Notes: a model not told the origin generated them from the sequence alone. A stretch of DNA of 64,000 bases from Amphimedon queenslandica (GCF_000090795.2 NW_003546269.1:433075-497074); one strand, 5' to 3'; positions 21,001 through 31,285 are shown, counted from the first letter of the stretch. A program made the numbers and translations.

Positions 21001-22652
21001 AACTCGACTGGGAACAAAATAGAGGGTTTTCTCATTGTTAATCCTCTCCTGCTGAGGTGTATATCTCGGGAAACCATACTCAAGCACTCTTTTAACATTA
21101 GCTTCCATAGCAGAAAGACCCTCCTGTAGCAAAAGAAAAAAACAAGCCAAAATAGCATTGATGGCCCAATTCTATTCTATAATACCTGAGTGATGAGCAT
21201 TGTTCTATCTCCTCTCTCCTCATTTCTGGCAAGATCCCTTTCCTCATCTCTTCTCTGTATGGCACCTTCTCCCTCTGGCTGTAAAGGATCTTCTTCTAAG
21301 CCTCTTCCTTCAAACCCGTCGTCACCTGCTGCCCTGTCATGATCAGTCTCCTCAAGTTGATGGCTTCTCTCTTCGTCTTGTAACCTGCTAACATGCTTTG
21401 GGCTACTTCCCAGGAAAAACTCCATTGAATTCTCTTCTTCTACCTACAAGTAGAAAGAGACAAGTTGCAAAATACCATAAAGTCCCTGTACTATTATACA
21501 ATGTAGTATATGGTCTAAGGAAATTTCAACAAAATTGAAAAGGAGAGAACTCTCCATCTTTTCTGATACTTGTGTAGAAACTTTGAACTGGTTCCAATCA
21601 AAATTGGATTTTTTTTACAAATTTTCAAAGTTGCTCAAATATCAGACCCAAGTCCCTGTACTATAGTACACAGTCTCAGGCCAAATTTCGTTGCATGTAT
21701 AGTGAACCTTGTCTTTGGTTTCGGTCATTCTTGATGATAACAGTTTCCATCTCTCACTTGATAACTTGGAACCAATGAGATTAGTTTTTGCTGTGGACAC
21801 AGGAGGAGGAGGTGGAGGGGAACGAGGAGAAGTGGGAGAAATCGGACGAATCTAAAAAGAAAGTGTTTAAAATAATCTCTATAACTTTTCTTTAAATATT
21901 ACTTGATTGGATGAGTCAATAATACCAGTAGCAATATCATCAAATCGTGTCCTATGATCTTGCCTCTCTCTTAATCTACGAATACTAGAAACACCAGCAG
22001 CTGCTTCATCTTAAAGACACAAATACAGAGTATAATAATAAATAATAATAACATGATAGAGTCACCATTAAGTGTTGATGTGAGTATGGATTCAGTGTTA
22101 GTAGGAAGAGGTAATGGAAGAATTGGCTCAAGATTCTTAGGACCAGCCAAAGAGAGATCTAATGGAGGTAACTACATGTATGTACGTGTGTGTGTGTGGG
22201 CATAATGTGAATTGTTCGATGATAACGGGTAAGAGTTGCTACATGTGCATACTTCTCCTTTTCTCATTCGTCTCCTAACTCTTCTTGCCCTCATTGTATC
22301 TAATAGATCATCACTAATCTGAAAAAGAGAGAGAGAGAGAGAAGGGTTATATGCATATAACGTTATATACAGTCAGAAATTGGTTTTTTGACTCACAAAA
22401 CTCGATGTTGTTCTTAAGCCAGAATCAGTAGCCTCAAGGTCCTCTCCATCTTTTGCTGGCTTCAGCTAAAAGGAGACAAAAATGAAACAATTCAGAACAA
22501 TAAAAATAACAGAAACCTTGAAAGATTCTTTAAAAGCTCTCCTCTTCTTTGACAAGGAGTCTAAGAGCTCCCTATCGATAAGAAGGTGTTATAGACACAT
22601 ATAGAAACCTTACTTACCTGTCAGTGCTAACTAGGACACCTCCTTCGGCCAT
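12074..22652 (-). CDS. CC2D2A: Coiled-coil and C2 domain-containing protein 2A (ciliary transition zone)
   Basis: CC2D2A is a large scaffold of the ciliary transition zone (MKS module). The gene starts at ATG 22652 ([12 protein letters not shown]) and ends at 12074 with a C-terminus [19 protein letters not shown], matching the family's PYPxxxLSVWIYxASL ending. Diagnostic blocks along the gene are [20 protein letters not shown] with ATMENRL (about 20.7-20.8 kb), [10 protein letters not shown] (about 20.3 kb), a coiled-coil part (18.6-20.2 kb) and a C2-domain strand region (15.57-15.99 kb, [12 protein letters not shown] and [15 protein letters not shown]). The C-terminal inactive peptidase-like region has [14 protein letters not shown] (14.8 kb), SLIPFLPD (14.5 kb), GPTAYVLT with LWNPSNGKH (13.9 kb), [18 protein letters not shown] (13.2 kb) and [10 protein letters not shown] (12.9 kb). 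It has more than twenty short exons. Several introns were enlarged by mobile or tandem repeats and one holds a tRNA gene. Confidence 0.92.
12455..12702. mobile_element. MITE-like inverted-repeat element (CC2D2A intron)
   Basis: A left arm beginning TATGTGACCATAATTGACAA near 12457 and running through the GGTACCTTATGGCGG part is matched by its reverse complement ending at about 12700 (GCCATAAGGGTCCTTTTG, then TCAATTATGGTCACATA). The arms are about 38 bp with one or two mismatches and enclose about 170 bp without coding capacity. TA-rich flanks could be the target duplication. The element is non-autonomous. Confidence 0.75.
13279..13797. mobile_element. MITE-like element of ~520 bp (CC2D2A intron)
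   Basis: The left end contains TACTATATCCCAACTGAGTT (then TGAC) at 13281. The right end contains its exact reverse complement, GTCAAACTCAGTTGGGATAT (then AGTATAC), ending at 13797. Terminal inverted repeats are about 26 bp. The element fills most of the intron between the CC2D2A exon ending INSDN (about 13849) and the exon starting VWGNIQEW (about 13246). No transposase frame is visible. Confidence 0.78.
14032..14227. mobile_element. MITE with long terminal inverted repeats (TACCGTAGGGCGCC)
   Basis: The 196-bp element begins TACCGTAGGGCGCCTTTTTT and ends with the reverse complement GGCGCCCTACGGTA. Similarity continues inward (TCGAxGGCTATAxATTTCG and repeated TTCGCG motifs), so most of the element can fold on itself. 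Its CpG-rich TTCGCGAAAA motifs contrast with the AT-rich surroundings. It lies in a CC2D2A intron between the exons at 13.9 and 14.25 kb. No coding capacity. Confidence 0.85.
14570..14695. repeat. (ACATGT)n microsatellite tract
   Basis: Clustered self-complementary TACATGTACATGT runs in a CC2D2A intron. The same hexamer is scattered across the window and is densest at 55.86-56.01 kb. Confidence 0.8.
16895..17500 (-). repeat. Palindrome repeat, tandem array in a CC2D2A intron
   Basis: About 3.5 units of roughly 186 bp in the orientation opposite to the PREB array on the plus strand. Palindromes occur near 16950, 17135 and 17325 (for example CCCTGTACTATAGTACAGGG at the third). Two copies read GTACAGCGTCACG, a shared variant that marks local amplification. 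Confidence 0.85.
19095..19695. repeat. Insertion with reiterated ATTTACCTCG/CGAGGTAAAT motifs (CC2D2A intron)
   Basis: About 600 bp between two coding blocks contain the motif TTTACCTCG or its complement at least six times, clustered at both ends (about 19140-19275 and 19625-19685), around a more GC-rich core. A weak 92-residue open frame (19412-19690) shows no recognisable family. The left boundary motif TTGACCAATCAGA also occurs in an SLC25 intron near 26414. It is probably a degenerate mobile element, class unknown. Confidence 0.45.
20880..20952 (-). tRNA. tRNA-Phe (anticodon GAA)
   Basis: The minus strand reads GCCGAAATAGCTCAGTTGGG through to the complementary TTTCGGC and discriminator A. 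All four arms can be drawn: acceptor GCCGAAA/TTTCGGC, D arm with TAGCTCAGTTGGGAGAGC, anticodon stem TTAGA/TCTAA around CTGAAGA (GAA anticodon), and T arm with GGTTCGATCC. The A and B box promoters are inside. A run of eight T follows the 3' end on the minus strand (20870-20878), a good Pol III terminator. The gene lies in a CC2D2A intron, on the same strand. Confidence 0.95.
21470..21700 (-). repeat. Degenerate palindrome-repeat copies (CC2D2A intron)
   Basis: One to one and a half diverged units, with AGTCCCTGTACTATAGTACA near 21650 and the ATCAAAATTGGATTTTTT block. The palindrome halves no longer match fully. Confidence 0.7.
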
Positions 22653-23019
22653 TATAATGGGCGAATAACAAGAGGAATCTCTACTCCTCTTCCTCGTGGG
22701 ACGATTAAAAAGGGCGGGCAATCATTCAGTTACCATAACAACTGAATAAAGATGGCGGAAAGGGGTTAAGTTTTTAAATTCAGTTCAACTCAAAGTATTT
22801 TTTAATTTTTAAAATTTTTAACATAAATCAAGTTAAACAAAACATCCTTTGAAAATTAGTTACATAATATTGTGCCTACTACAAAAAAACTCAACTAATC
22901 CCAACAATATTAATGTTCGAAAGTATCGAAACAGTTGATAAGATAACATTTGTGTGCATATAAAAATAATATCGTGGCTCACGAGAGCCATAGGGTCCAC
23001 TGTAGTAGGAATGATTAAA
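22653..23019. other. Intergenic: CC2D2A promoter side and 3' flank of the pseudokinase gene
   Basis: This short spacer holds an AAGATGGCGG element at about 22751, similar to YY1-type initiator motifs of housekeeping promoters, and AT-rich sequence. No separate gene is supported. Confidence 0.45.
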
Positions 23020-25251
23020 CTATTGTGGTGAAGAAAAGAGATGAACTTCCTCCAATATCTTTGCTCGAAGCTGTGAAGTCGGTAAATCATCAGTAACAAC
23101 CTCAGAAGACATCTTTCCGGTATATACAGGCTCCTCTGCTGGATCATGGAGCTTGGCAAAGTAAGGATGCTTAAGAGCTTCTTCTGCAGTGATTCTCTTG
23201 GCTGGACTAAAGGCAAGCATCTTCTTAAGAAGATCGATAACCTGACCATCAACATTCCTCTTCCTGAGGTTGCTGTCAAGTGATGGAGACTCATTTATCT
23301 TTAACTCTTTCAAAACTTGAAGGCCAATCCTTGACGTTACAAAGGCTAGCTCTTGATCTTTTGGTCGGCCGAGAGTTGAGAAAATAACACGGAAAATGTT
23401 AACAGCATTAGCATCAGAGACAAACAGAGGCTGACCAAGTAGCATCTCTCCAAAAACACACCCAGCAGACCATATATCACAAGCTGTTGTCTGCTCATCG
23501 TAGCAGACGGCCTGAGGAGAGAGATACTGCCAACTTCCTTCGGTAGAAGACCCAGTCCAGTTGTATTCCTCACCACATGGTTCGTGATTCATTATTGAGC
23601 GACGGAGATCACAGATAGCAAGATCAAACTCACTGGTTAATAATAAATGGCGAGGCCTGATGCAGCGATGAACTACCCCGGCAGAATGAAGCAGCTTGAG
23701 ACTAACTAGGAGGGAGTACATTATGCACCAGATCTGGTCATGAGTCATACGCTGTTGGTTTAATATGTCAGCTAGGTTAACATCAAAGGCTGTCTGTACC
23801 ACATAAAGCTCTGCCTGTTTGGGACCGGAGAGATTCTGTGGATAACAAATGAAATCAATAATGCGAGGGAAGGGATCGTAATCGTCAGAGTACATCCGTT
23901 GGAGGCGCGTGAGTATTTGTATCTCACGAAGATTACGTTTGGAATATTCCTGAGAATACAACCCATCCCTTTTGCTTATTACAACGCGACTGCTAGTCCG
24001 AGTATCAGTAGCAAAACACATTGAACCATTACTGCCTTTAGTAAGAAACTCAAGGTTTCTGTAACGAGAGCCAACATGCCAGGGATGACCATTGACTATT
24101 GGCGCCTCTACCTCAGGGCCCATTAGCCACGCCTTAATCTCATGAACTTCTTTTATTAGCTGCGAGCGAAGAACTTCGAGATTTTGATCCGAGACCAGTA
24201 ACTCCTTCCATAAAGGTTTCTCGGCATTATAAACAGGTTCTTCTGAAGGATCGTGATACTCTGCTAGGTATTCGTGCTCTAGAGCTTTCTCTGCAGTGAT
24301 ACGCTGACTAGGATTAAACACCAACATCTTCTTAAGAAGGTCTCGTGCGACTGGGTCTATGTTCTTAAACCGTTCCTCAAAAGTTGGGGATGAGTTTTGA
24401 ACGGAAGTAAGAGCAGTGCGGCTAGCGTCTCCCTTAACAAAAGCAAGATCCTCAGGGGAAGGAGCACCCAGGAGGTCTACAATGAGGTCAAGCTGGCCTC
24501 GGACATCAGAGCTACCAAAAACCTTCTTGCCGGTAAGCAACTCAGCAAATATGCAACCAGCAGACCATATGTCTACAACAGGCGTGATCTCTTCATTTAT
24601 GAGGACCTCGGGTGCCCAATAGTGAAGGTGTTCGACACGATACGAGTCGGTGAAACGTAGCAGCTCAAAGTTTGGGTCGCTCTCGATCCCATTCACAGCT
24701 GCCAGTCTAAAATCGCACACGCGAAGATCACAATCGGCATCAATGAGTATGTCATTAGAACGTATGCAGCGATGAATGATACCAGCTGAATGGAAGAGTT
24801 TAAGAGCACGGAGTAACTGATACATGAGGATCTTGACTTGTTCCGGGCTTGGTAACTGATCCGCTTGTAGTATTATCTCAATGGTGCCTTCTTTGGCTTC
24901 TTGGACGACGTAAAATTTCGTGCCCTCGCCAATTGGCTGGTTAGCAGGCTCGCACACAATATCAATCAGTTCTGGTATAGGTAGGTCGTCTCCCAGTGCT
25001 TTTTGTAGCCGCGATATAACCTGAAGCTCCCTCAGATCACGCTGACAGTAAGTCTTGGAGAAGAGACTATCTCTCTTGCTTATGACGACTCTTTTGTCAG
25101 TGTACGTGTCGATTGCTTTACATACCAGCCCATTACCACCTAGTGCTAGGTACTCTAGGTCTTTATAACGCTTTCCAACCCGCCAATAGTGACCTGGTAG
25201 GACCAGAACCCCGTCTTCTTCACTGCAACTGGCAAACGAATTGGTGGCCAT
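23020..25251 (-). CDS. Tandem MAPK-like double pseudokinase
   Basis: A one-exon gene for 743 residues with two MAPK/CMGC-type kinase domains (about 20-340 and 390-715) that resemble each other. Each starts with a [YR]W[RH]VG[KS]RY[KR][DN]LE[YF]L block like the ERK/p38 N-lobe. In both, the VAIK lysine is displaced (VVISKRD). The HRD aspartate is Cys (HRCIRSNDILI and HRCIRPRHLLL), and DFG reads DFR or DLR. The activation segment lacks a TxY dual-phosphorylation motif. C-lobe landmarks remain (DIWSAGC[IV]F, LL[KR]KML with FxPxxRITAE). Both domains should therefore be catalytically dead and could act as scaffolds or decoys for MAPK-cascade proteins, which is inference. The absence of introns suggests a retroposed or single-exon origin before internal duplication. 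Confidence 0.9.
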   Translation of the reverse strand: MATNSFASCSEEDGVLVLPGHYWRVGKRYKDLEYLALGGNGLVCKAIDTYTDKRVVISKRDSLFSKTYCQRDLRELQVISRLQKALGDDLPIPELIDIVCEPANQPIGEGTKFYVVQEAKEGTIEIILQADQLPSPEQVKILMYQLLRALKLFHSAGIIHRCIRSNDILIDADCDLRVCDFRLAAVNGIESDPNFELLRFTDSYRVEHLHYWAPEVLINEEITPVVDIWSAGCIFAELLTGKKVFGSSDVRGQLDLIVDLLGAPSPEDLAFVKGDASRTALTSVQNSSPTFEERFKNIDPVARDLLKKMLVFNPSQRITAEKALEHEYLAEYHDPSEEPVYNAEKPLWKELLVSDQNLEVLRSQLIKEVHEIKAWLMGPEVEAPIVNGHPWHVGSRYRNLEFLTKGSNGSMCFATDTRTSSRVVISKRDGLYSQEYSKRNLREIQILTRLQRMYSDDYDPFPRIIDFICYPQNLSGPKQAELYVVQTAFDVNLADILNQQRMTHDQIWCIMYSLLVSLKLLHSAGVVHRCIRPRHLLLTSEFDLAICDLRRSIMNHEPCGEEYNWTGSSTEGSWQYLSPQAVCYDEQTTACDIWSAGCVFGEMLLGQPLFVSDANAVNIFRVIFSTLGRPKDQELAFVTSRIGLQVLKELKINESPSLDSNLRKRNVDGQVIDLLKKMLAFSPAKRITAEEALKHPYFAKLHDPAEEPVYTGKMSSEVVTDDLPTSQLRAKILEEVHLFSSPQ

Positions 25252-25488
25252 CTTGAATGACGAAGTTTAGGGGAATTCCCTCAATGAATTGACCACGCCT
25301 CAAAAAGTAAACGAATTATTCAAATCCGTAAAACTCTGTATACCAACAGCTAATAAAATTATTATTGGTTTTTTGTATTGAAATCTTCAACTCATAAATA
25401 ACATAATAATAATAACACAATAGACAAATAGTATAAGAGATGCATCATGATTGAAAAATTAACTGTGTGTGTGTGCATACTGTCTGAA

Positions 25489-28400
25489 TCAAAGAGTCAT
25501 GTAGCCAAGTGTTCTAACAATAGCTTCGTATGCAAAGAAAATAATGGCCGAATTTGGTACAACTCTCAACTGATGGGCAGCCATGCCCCCATAGAGTCCT
25601 CTGGCTCCTTCCTCCTTCCATATGGTCAGTAATGTCTGAAAGAAAGAGTTATACTTCCTCAGCGAAGGCTCAACGCTCTGTCTCATTCTAGTTCGACAAA
25701 CCTCTGTGAGAAAGAGAAAGGAGAGAGTAAAATTCTTTTCATACTTAGTGTCAGAGTTTACCACAGGAGTTAAGCATAGTGCTCATGCAGCTTGATTCCA
25801 ATCAAAATTGGATTTTTTATTAATTTTTAAAGTTGCTCCAAAATCAGAGCAAAGTCCCTGTACTACAGTACAGGGCCTTTGGCCAAATTTCACCAAAATT
25901 GACTAAGAGAGAACTCTCTATTTTTAATTTTTTCCTGATATATATACATGTTCTTATGTTGCATAGAAAGTTTGAGCTGATTCAGATAAAATTAGATTTT
26001 TTACAAATTTTTAAAGGTGTTCTGTTTGGCTAACTTAGCATGCTTTATGGGAAACCCAGAGTAGCACATGTATGCATTATCACGTACCATGAGGATAACA
26101 GAGTGTAGAAGCAGTTATCTTTGAGCAAGCAGCGACCAGCATACACTGAAATGGAGGCACATCCTTATCTACGTTGATCCACTCCTTTAACCTCTCGTAT
26201 ATCATAAAATGGATGGCAGTTTCAATGGAGCCAGCATAAGAGGCAGAGAGTCCTCTGTAGAAACTCCTCACTCCATCTTTACTGTACAGCATTTGAATGC
26301 ACTGTCTGAATCCAAGGAGCTGGTTGGGTCTATAAAAAATAATAAAAGCATGTTTAGTGTTATATGTGCATGTACATGTACAGTAGATCTAGAATTCTGC
26401 CATGCCAAGTTTAAATTGACCAATCAGAATGCCAGGTTTCTAAATCTATTAGTAACCTCCCTGGAACACTTAGAGAAAGTTGGCGCTCTACGCTTAAGCT
26501 CTTATTAGTTTATTTGTCGAGCTTGGTTGATTCTTTATCGCCTAGCCAGTTAGATATATTGCACGTATGTCAACTGTGGTCTTATTATCAGCAGCTGGTA
26601 GTTGTATTATGAATACTTAAGGTCTCCGAGGCTAAATTCAAGAGACAAAAAAGCTAAAAATGGGGGACAAAGACCAAAAATGGAAGACCAAGTCTCCTAA
26701 ACTCCCTCTAGACCCAACAGTGTGGATGCTAGTCACATGTATATTAATAATAAAACACATGCTGGCCATGTGCTCCTTTCATTAAAGACAATGAAACAAT
26801 AAAACAAAAGTCCATCATTGTTTGATTGGATACAGTATCAAGTTATAATGGACACAATTGTGACTATAATAGGCACATCAATTGTAACAGACTAAATACA
26901 AGCAGCCAATGTTTGCTAACAGCATTTGCTCTACTTTTAGCATGCGATTAAGAATCATTAAACTTGACCCAGTTGTACAATATAGTACATGAACTTCATA
27001 CTCTCAATTATGAATGGGGTTCTGTGAAGATTAAAGTACATGTACATGAATACTGTGCATGCAAATTTAATAAAAAATTAGTATTTCCTACTTTCCATAT
27101 AAGGTAGCAACACTTAGCTGTTAGTAAACAGGAACAGGAGTGCTGAATGTACAATCTATCACAAGTAGATGTACTTATGCACGTACATGTAGTTACACAA
27201 TTAAAGAAACACACACACACAAACACACGTAGAGTACATGTACGTGTACATGTATATTGCTACACAAATTCTCTTACTTGAATAAAAATACTATTTATGA
27301 CAAAGCCAAATTACAATCTTTGGACATTGACAGGTTATATTAGTACTACCATTGAGCTCTTATACACACTCTTTTATCTTAAATGAATGCACAATAGAAT
27401 GTTTAGAATGCTGTATAGCCCAATTATAACCATAGTATCATTATCAAGATTAGAATAATAGAGACACACACTTAAAATGGTATTATAATATCTGTCAATA
27501 AAATCCCCTCTTGTACTAATGCAATTCTATCCTACATAGACTGACCTATTATCCAGTTGTAGCTGTGTCTTGACTACCCATATAGGACTTGTGATTGTGG
27601 AGGTCATTATACCTGCAGACATTGCCGATATGAAATGAATCTGGTTGCTATTGTGTGTCATGAAATTTTTGAAAAACAGTTTAAAGTTTGAGTAGAGAGT
27701 GAAGTAAATGGCACGTGTCGGCATGCTGCCTAGCAAGCTGAGAGTTAGCCCTTTAAATAATGCCATAGAGCCTTCAGTCTTTATTACATATCTATATAAA
27801 GAGAAAGAACAGTGAGAAGTTAGTCTATAGCTCAAGTGTTAAAACATGGGCTATACACGTGTTTTGTCCATACATGTGTATTGCATGCATGAGCTATCTC
27901 ACTTATCTCAGTAAAATAATCATGAATATAAGTGCTCTTTTGTTTCTCAATAATAAGTTAGATATTCATTGAGAGTTGTGCATGTGCATCACACATGCAT
28001 AAGAAATAGCACATGCATAAAGAATAGCACATGCACAGCACATGGGAGAGTAGTAATTGGATAACTAACGGAATTCATACATTCATTCTAGCAGATAACA
28101 TCAATTTAGAAAAAAAAATTAATGCATAAAAATAAACAAACACTTAAAGCACATGATAAAAAAGCAGCTGTCATTAAATATAAGATTAATTAAAGATAAA
28201 ATTTACATGTACATGTACATATATATTGATCAACGCATCACTATACACTATACGTCTGCAAGTGTGAAGAACAAGTGTAAATGTGCTGGCACGTAGAGAA
28301 TGCTCATAACATTTTCATAAAGTACAGTAAGTATGCTAGTATATGCTATTATCAATAGATTACACAATGATCATGTAAATTGGGCTTTTTCTGACCTTGC

Positions 28401-28804
28401 ATAATTAAAAAATCGGGGTCCAGCCACGATTCCGTTATGATGCTGTTGGTAGACATAAGGTGACGTATTTAGAATGTTCCCAGGGACTAATCGATAACAT
28501 TTCATTACTTCCTGACCAACATTTGACTGTAGGGGAAGAGATGAAAACGGAGAGATTTTAAAAGAAATAAAATTTGCTTTATTTTAAACATTTTCACACC
28601 TTGTTCTCATTTAACAAATAACAATAAAAATTACCTGTAGCCTGGTTTTAATGACTTCGAGTGGTGATGTGGCAATAGTTGCAATACCTCCTGCCAACCT
28701 GAATTTTTTAAAAAGATGAAAAATGAAATCACACATAATAATGACATCATGTTGTACAACACTCACCCTCCGGCAATAAAACTAATAGTTGGATCCGTTG
28801 CCAT
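25489..28804 (-). CDS. Mitochondrial carrier SLC25, pyrimidine-nucleotide type (SLC25A33/36-like)
   Basis: Mitochondrial carriers exchange metabolites across the inner membrane through three repeats of two helices. Exons include the start at 28804 (MATDPTISFIAGG), then LAGGIATIATSPLEVIKTRLQ around 28.65 kb, and the second repeat with SPIWVVKTQLQL (27.55-27.79 kb). The third is LCYPH plus EVCRTRMR (split by the intron near 26.09/25.70 kb), ending with GLYGGMAAHQLRVVPNSAI (stop at 25489). All three P-x-[DEW]-x-x-[KR] signature positions are visible. The second-repeat SPIWVVKT is typical of the SLC25A32/33/36 group. The long N-terminal exon before the second repeat (YRLVPGN and HHNGIVAGP) matches the SLC25A33/36 insertion, so pyrimidine nucleotides are the likely substrate. 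Introns are larger than usual here and hold repeat fragments. Confidence 0.85.
25790..26015 (-). repeat. Palindrome-repeat copy in an SLC25 intron
   Basis: Slightly more than one unit. The palindrome reads CCCTGTACTACAGTACAGGG at 25856, with the usual TTCATCAAAATTGGATTTTT-like and AAGAGAGAACTCTC blocks. Confidence 0.8.
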
Positions 28805-29213
28805 TGGAATAGTATTAGAGTGTTGATGAGTACGGTTGAATTTCATTAGAAAGATGCCAAGCAGAGCAACAATGAGAGCGATAACAAAGGCGGGACTTGT
28901 TCAGTCTCTTCTTGCTGTCGCCCAGTTCCCTCGAGTATCTCTTCAAGCTAGGCTCACAGCCTCTTCCAAATAGCATACCTCTAAGGTGAAAGTGAAGATC
29001 CAGAGGACCTGCAAAGATCTCTTCTTCTCGAGAGAAAGAAAGCAAAAAACTTAGCTTGTGTGTAAAAGCGTGGCTCAACGACTTTATAGAATTCCTAGCC
29101 ACACCTCCTCGTGCACAGCACATGCACATTTAACACCCACGATTCATTAATCAATGCGTGGGAGAAGCATGCAAAGGTGTGGTTCAAAGTTCTTATTAAA
29201 AATAGTAACTTAA
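28805..29213. other. Intergenic spacer upstream of the SLC25 gene
   Basis: A 104-codon open frame on the minus strand overlaps the SLC25 start region, but it has no family resemblance and is probably 5' UTR or spacer. No RNA gene was seen. Confidence 0.4.
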
Positions 29214-30088
29214 CTAAAACCAACACTTTTTAAGTTTACCATTACAGTCTGCAAGTTTATCAATACAATCTGCATATTTTTCATACAGGTTGCTATGGTC
29301 TTTTTCACATGCTGTAAGATTTGTACGCAATGATGAAACTTTTTCCACTAGATCATCAATTTTCTTCTCTTTTCTTTTAACAGTTTCATCGTGAGCCAAA
29401 AAGTTAGACATTGCTGTTTTTTCCTGCTCTTCAATTTTGCCTTGTAATTTTGCTAGTTGCACTTGTAAATCACTGCATTCCTTCATAGTGCGGTGGTCAT
29501 TTGTCATTAATCCAATAACTTTACTTATTTGATCAATATAGCCATCAATCCTTTCGTCTTTACCTTTAAGGGCTGCCTCATATACTTTCTGATTCGATGC
29601 TATTTCATTTTCTTTTTCCATTAAATCCTTCTTGCACTTGCGATTCAATAATTCAAATTGTTCCTTTTTCACGTACAACCCCTCTTTCGTTACATTCAAT
29701 TCTTCCTCTGTTAGATTCAACTCCTCCTTTGTTGCATTTAGCTTTTCCATTAGTATTTGCAGCTGATCCTTTGCTGCATCTAACTCAGCCTTTGTTGCAT
29801 CTAGTCCATCAATTGTTGCATTCAACTCATCTTTTGTTGCATTTAACTCAACAATTGTATCATTAAACCCTTTCTTTAAATCGTACAAATCATCTTTCCC
29901 TATCCATGTGAAATTATAAAAAAATATACCAACACCAACAGCAACGACTAAAACTAATAGTGATTTATTAAAATACTTCTTCGTGTACAGCTCCCAGTTT
30001 TCATTCAAATTCTATACAAAGAAGCATATACAGTTATTATAATGACTTATGAGAAACTAAAACATACTTCATTTCTATTCTCCATCAT
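29214..30088 (-). CDS. Small membrane-anchored coiled-coil protein, paralog 1
   Basis: Exon 1 (30088 to about 30068) gives MMENRNE and exon 2 runs from 30010 to the stop at 29214. A single hydrophobic segment near residues 25-45 (SLLVLVVAVGVGIFFYNF) is followed by about 220 residues of coiled coil. These contain a run of about seven near-repeats of the type LNATK[DE]E (residues 55-115), each adding an N-glycosylation sequon. The layout suggests a type II membrane protein with an extracellular stalk. The end KLKKCWF is shared with paralog 2 (LKKCWI) and paralog 3 (LRKTWF). No known function. It is divergently oriented to the adjacent PDCD7-like gene, only about 55 bp from its start. Confidence 0.65.
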
Positions 30089-30143
30089 TAAAATGTGGGT
30101 GGCATTATGAACCAGCCACACCTTTTCAGACACGTGCCTTATC

Positions 30144-31094
30144 ATGTTCTCTAACTTTTCTTCCTTCTCAAGTTATCCACTGCACACTGATGCTGGCATC
30201 ATTCTCCAGCAATGGGAGGCTACACTGAGGACTAGGCAACCACACAGCAGCAGAAAACCCAAACTGAATGAGCTAATGACTCTAATGAAGTCAGCTGAAG
30301 ATCACGTGAGCAAATTAGAGACCCTACACAAACAACTAAGTTCTTCTGAATCAACTCCTACAGCTGCAATACCACTTTGGAGTGAAGTAACCGAAAGACG
30401 TCAATCACTGGAAACAACACTTGACCTATTTACACCTCAAACACGCCGTTACATGAAAAGAAGATTAAACCGATACAAAAGAAAGAAGCTAAAAAGAAAG
30501 AGAGAGGAGGAGGAGCGAGAGAGAGAAAACGACATCAAATCAAACAAAGTCCAAGAATGGTTTGACAAGAAATGTAAAGAAGAGCTGAGAGCTCGTCTGG
30601 AGAAAGCAGTAGAGGAATCAGCATCTGATTCACTCACAGCTGTAAAGAGCAAAAAAGACGATGTCACCTATTACTATAATTTATTGAGTTCTCTTAAAGA
30701 TCTAAGGGAACACCGAAGATCAAAGAGAGACAAAGGTGACCTCCCTCCCGTGGAAGAAGACGAGGCATTTACTGAGAACTGTGTCAAATTAGAGAGTATA
30801 CTGAGCAAGTATACTGAGATATACAAGAAGGAGGAGCATGCCCTACGAGTGATGATGTCGGAAAGAGTAGACAGTGCCATAACTGATCAGTTTGGTAGAA
30901 AAACCGCTAGAGACAAAATGAAAATAATGTCTACTGATGAATTTTACAATACGAAAGACCCTGACATAATTGAAGAAAGGCGATTGGAATGGAACAAATA
31001 TCTCTCAATTAGAGGAACGCCCCTCCCACTTTTGCCCATAGAAGCTCCGCCCCCTAGCAACGAAACATGGAGTTACTATCTCAAAGAGAAATGA
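30144..31094 (+). CDS. PDCD7: PDCD7-like U11/U12 snRNP 59K protein, copy 1
   Basis: The one-exon, 316-residue protein has a helical, highly charged middle (YMKRRLNRYKRKKLKRKREE) and a conserved C-terminus. There EERRLEWNKYLSIRGTPLPL and the proline-rich PIEAPPPSNETWSYYL resemble the [RQ]xW[DN]xYLxxxGxPxP...PPxPSxxxW ending of PDCD7. PDCD7 is the 59K component of the U11/U12 di-snRNP of the minor spliceosome. Assignment rests on this C-terminal block and overall charge pattern. A second copy at 33095-34045 is about 95 percent identical, so this is a recent duplication. Confidence 0.7.
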   Translation: MFSNFSSFSSYPLHTDAGIILQQWEATLRTRQPHSSRKPKLNELMTLMKSAEDHVSKLETLHKQLSSSESTPTAAIPLWSEVTERRQSLETTLDLFTPQTRRYMKRRLNRYKRKKLKRKREEEERERENDIKSNKVQEWFDKKCKEELRARLEKAVEESASDSLTAVKSKKDDVTYYYNLLSSLKDLREHRRSKRDKGDLPPVEEDEAFTENCVKLESILSKYTEIYKKEEHALRVMMSERVDSAITDQFGRKTARDKMKIMSTDEFYNTKDPDIIEERRLEWNKYLSIRGTPLPLLPIEAPPPSNETWSYYLKEK

Positions 31095-31182
31095 GGGCGT
31101 ATAATTTATAATTTAAACTCTAATAATTTAATTCTATATAATTGTCAATTATAATACACTAGCGAGGGTATTGGTATGGGAC

Positions 31183-31285
31183 TCATTCCCATTCTGTGGT
31201 TCCAGGCGGTTTGGGAGTGAGATTATACAGAACACGAGATAAGCCTGGGACCTGCTTTATGGCAGCCACCATTTCATCTAACACC
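31183..31285 (-). pseudogene. Detached duplicate of the last GMPS exon
   Basis: This matches the terminal GMPS exon (34133-34235) at almost every base, including the splice acceptor. It still encodes [20 protein letters not shown] followed by [13 protein letters not shown] and a stop, with Asp replaced by Asn relative to the intact gene. No other GMPS exon lies next to it, so it is a by-product of the segmental duplication carrying the PDCD7-like gene. It could only be used as an alternative far-downstream terminal exon. Confidence 0.85.

Noticed and set aside
22860-23294. 144-codon minus-strand frame overlapping the pseudokinase 3' end
   Set aside because: It is in another frame of the pseudokinase coding region and its 3' flank, and shows no domain.
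28815-29129. 104-codon minus-strand frame upstream of the SLC25 gene
   Set aside because: No domain, signal peptide or splice support. It overlaps the SLC25 start codon region and is probably 5' UTR or chance.
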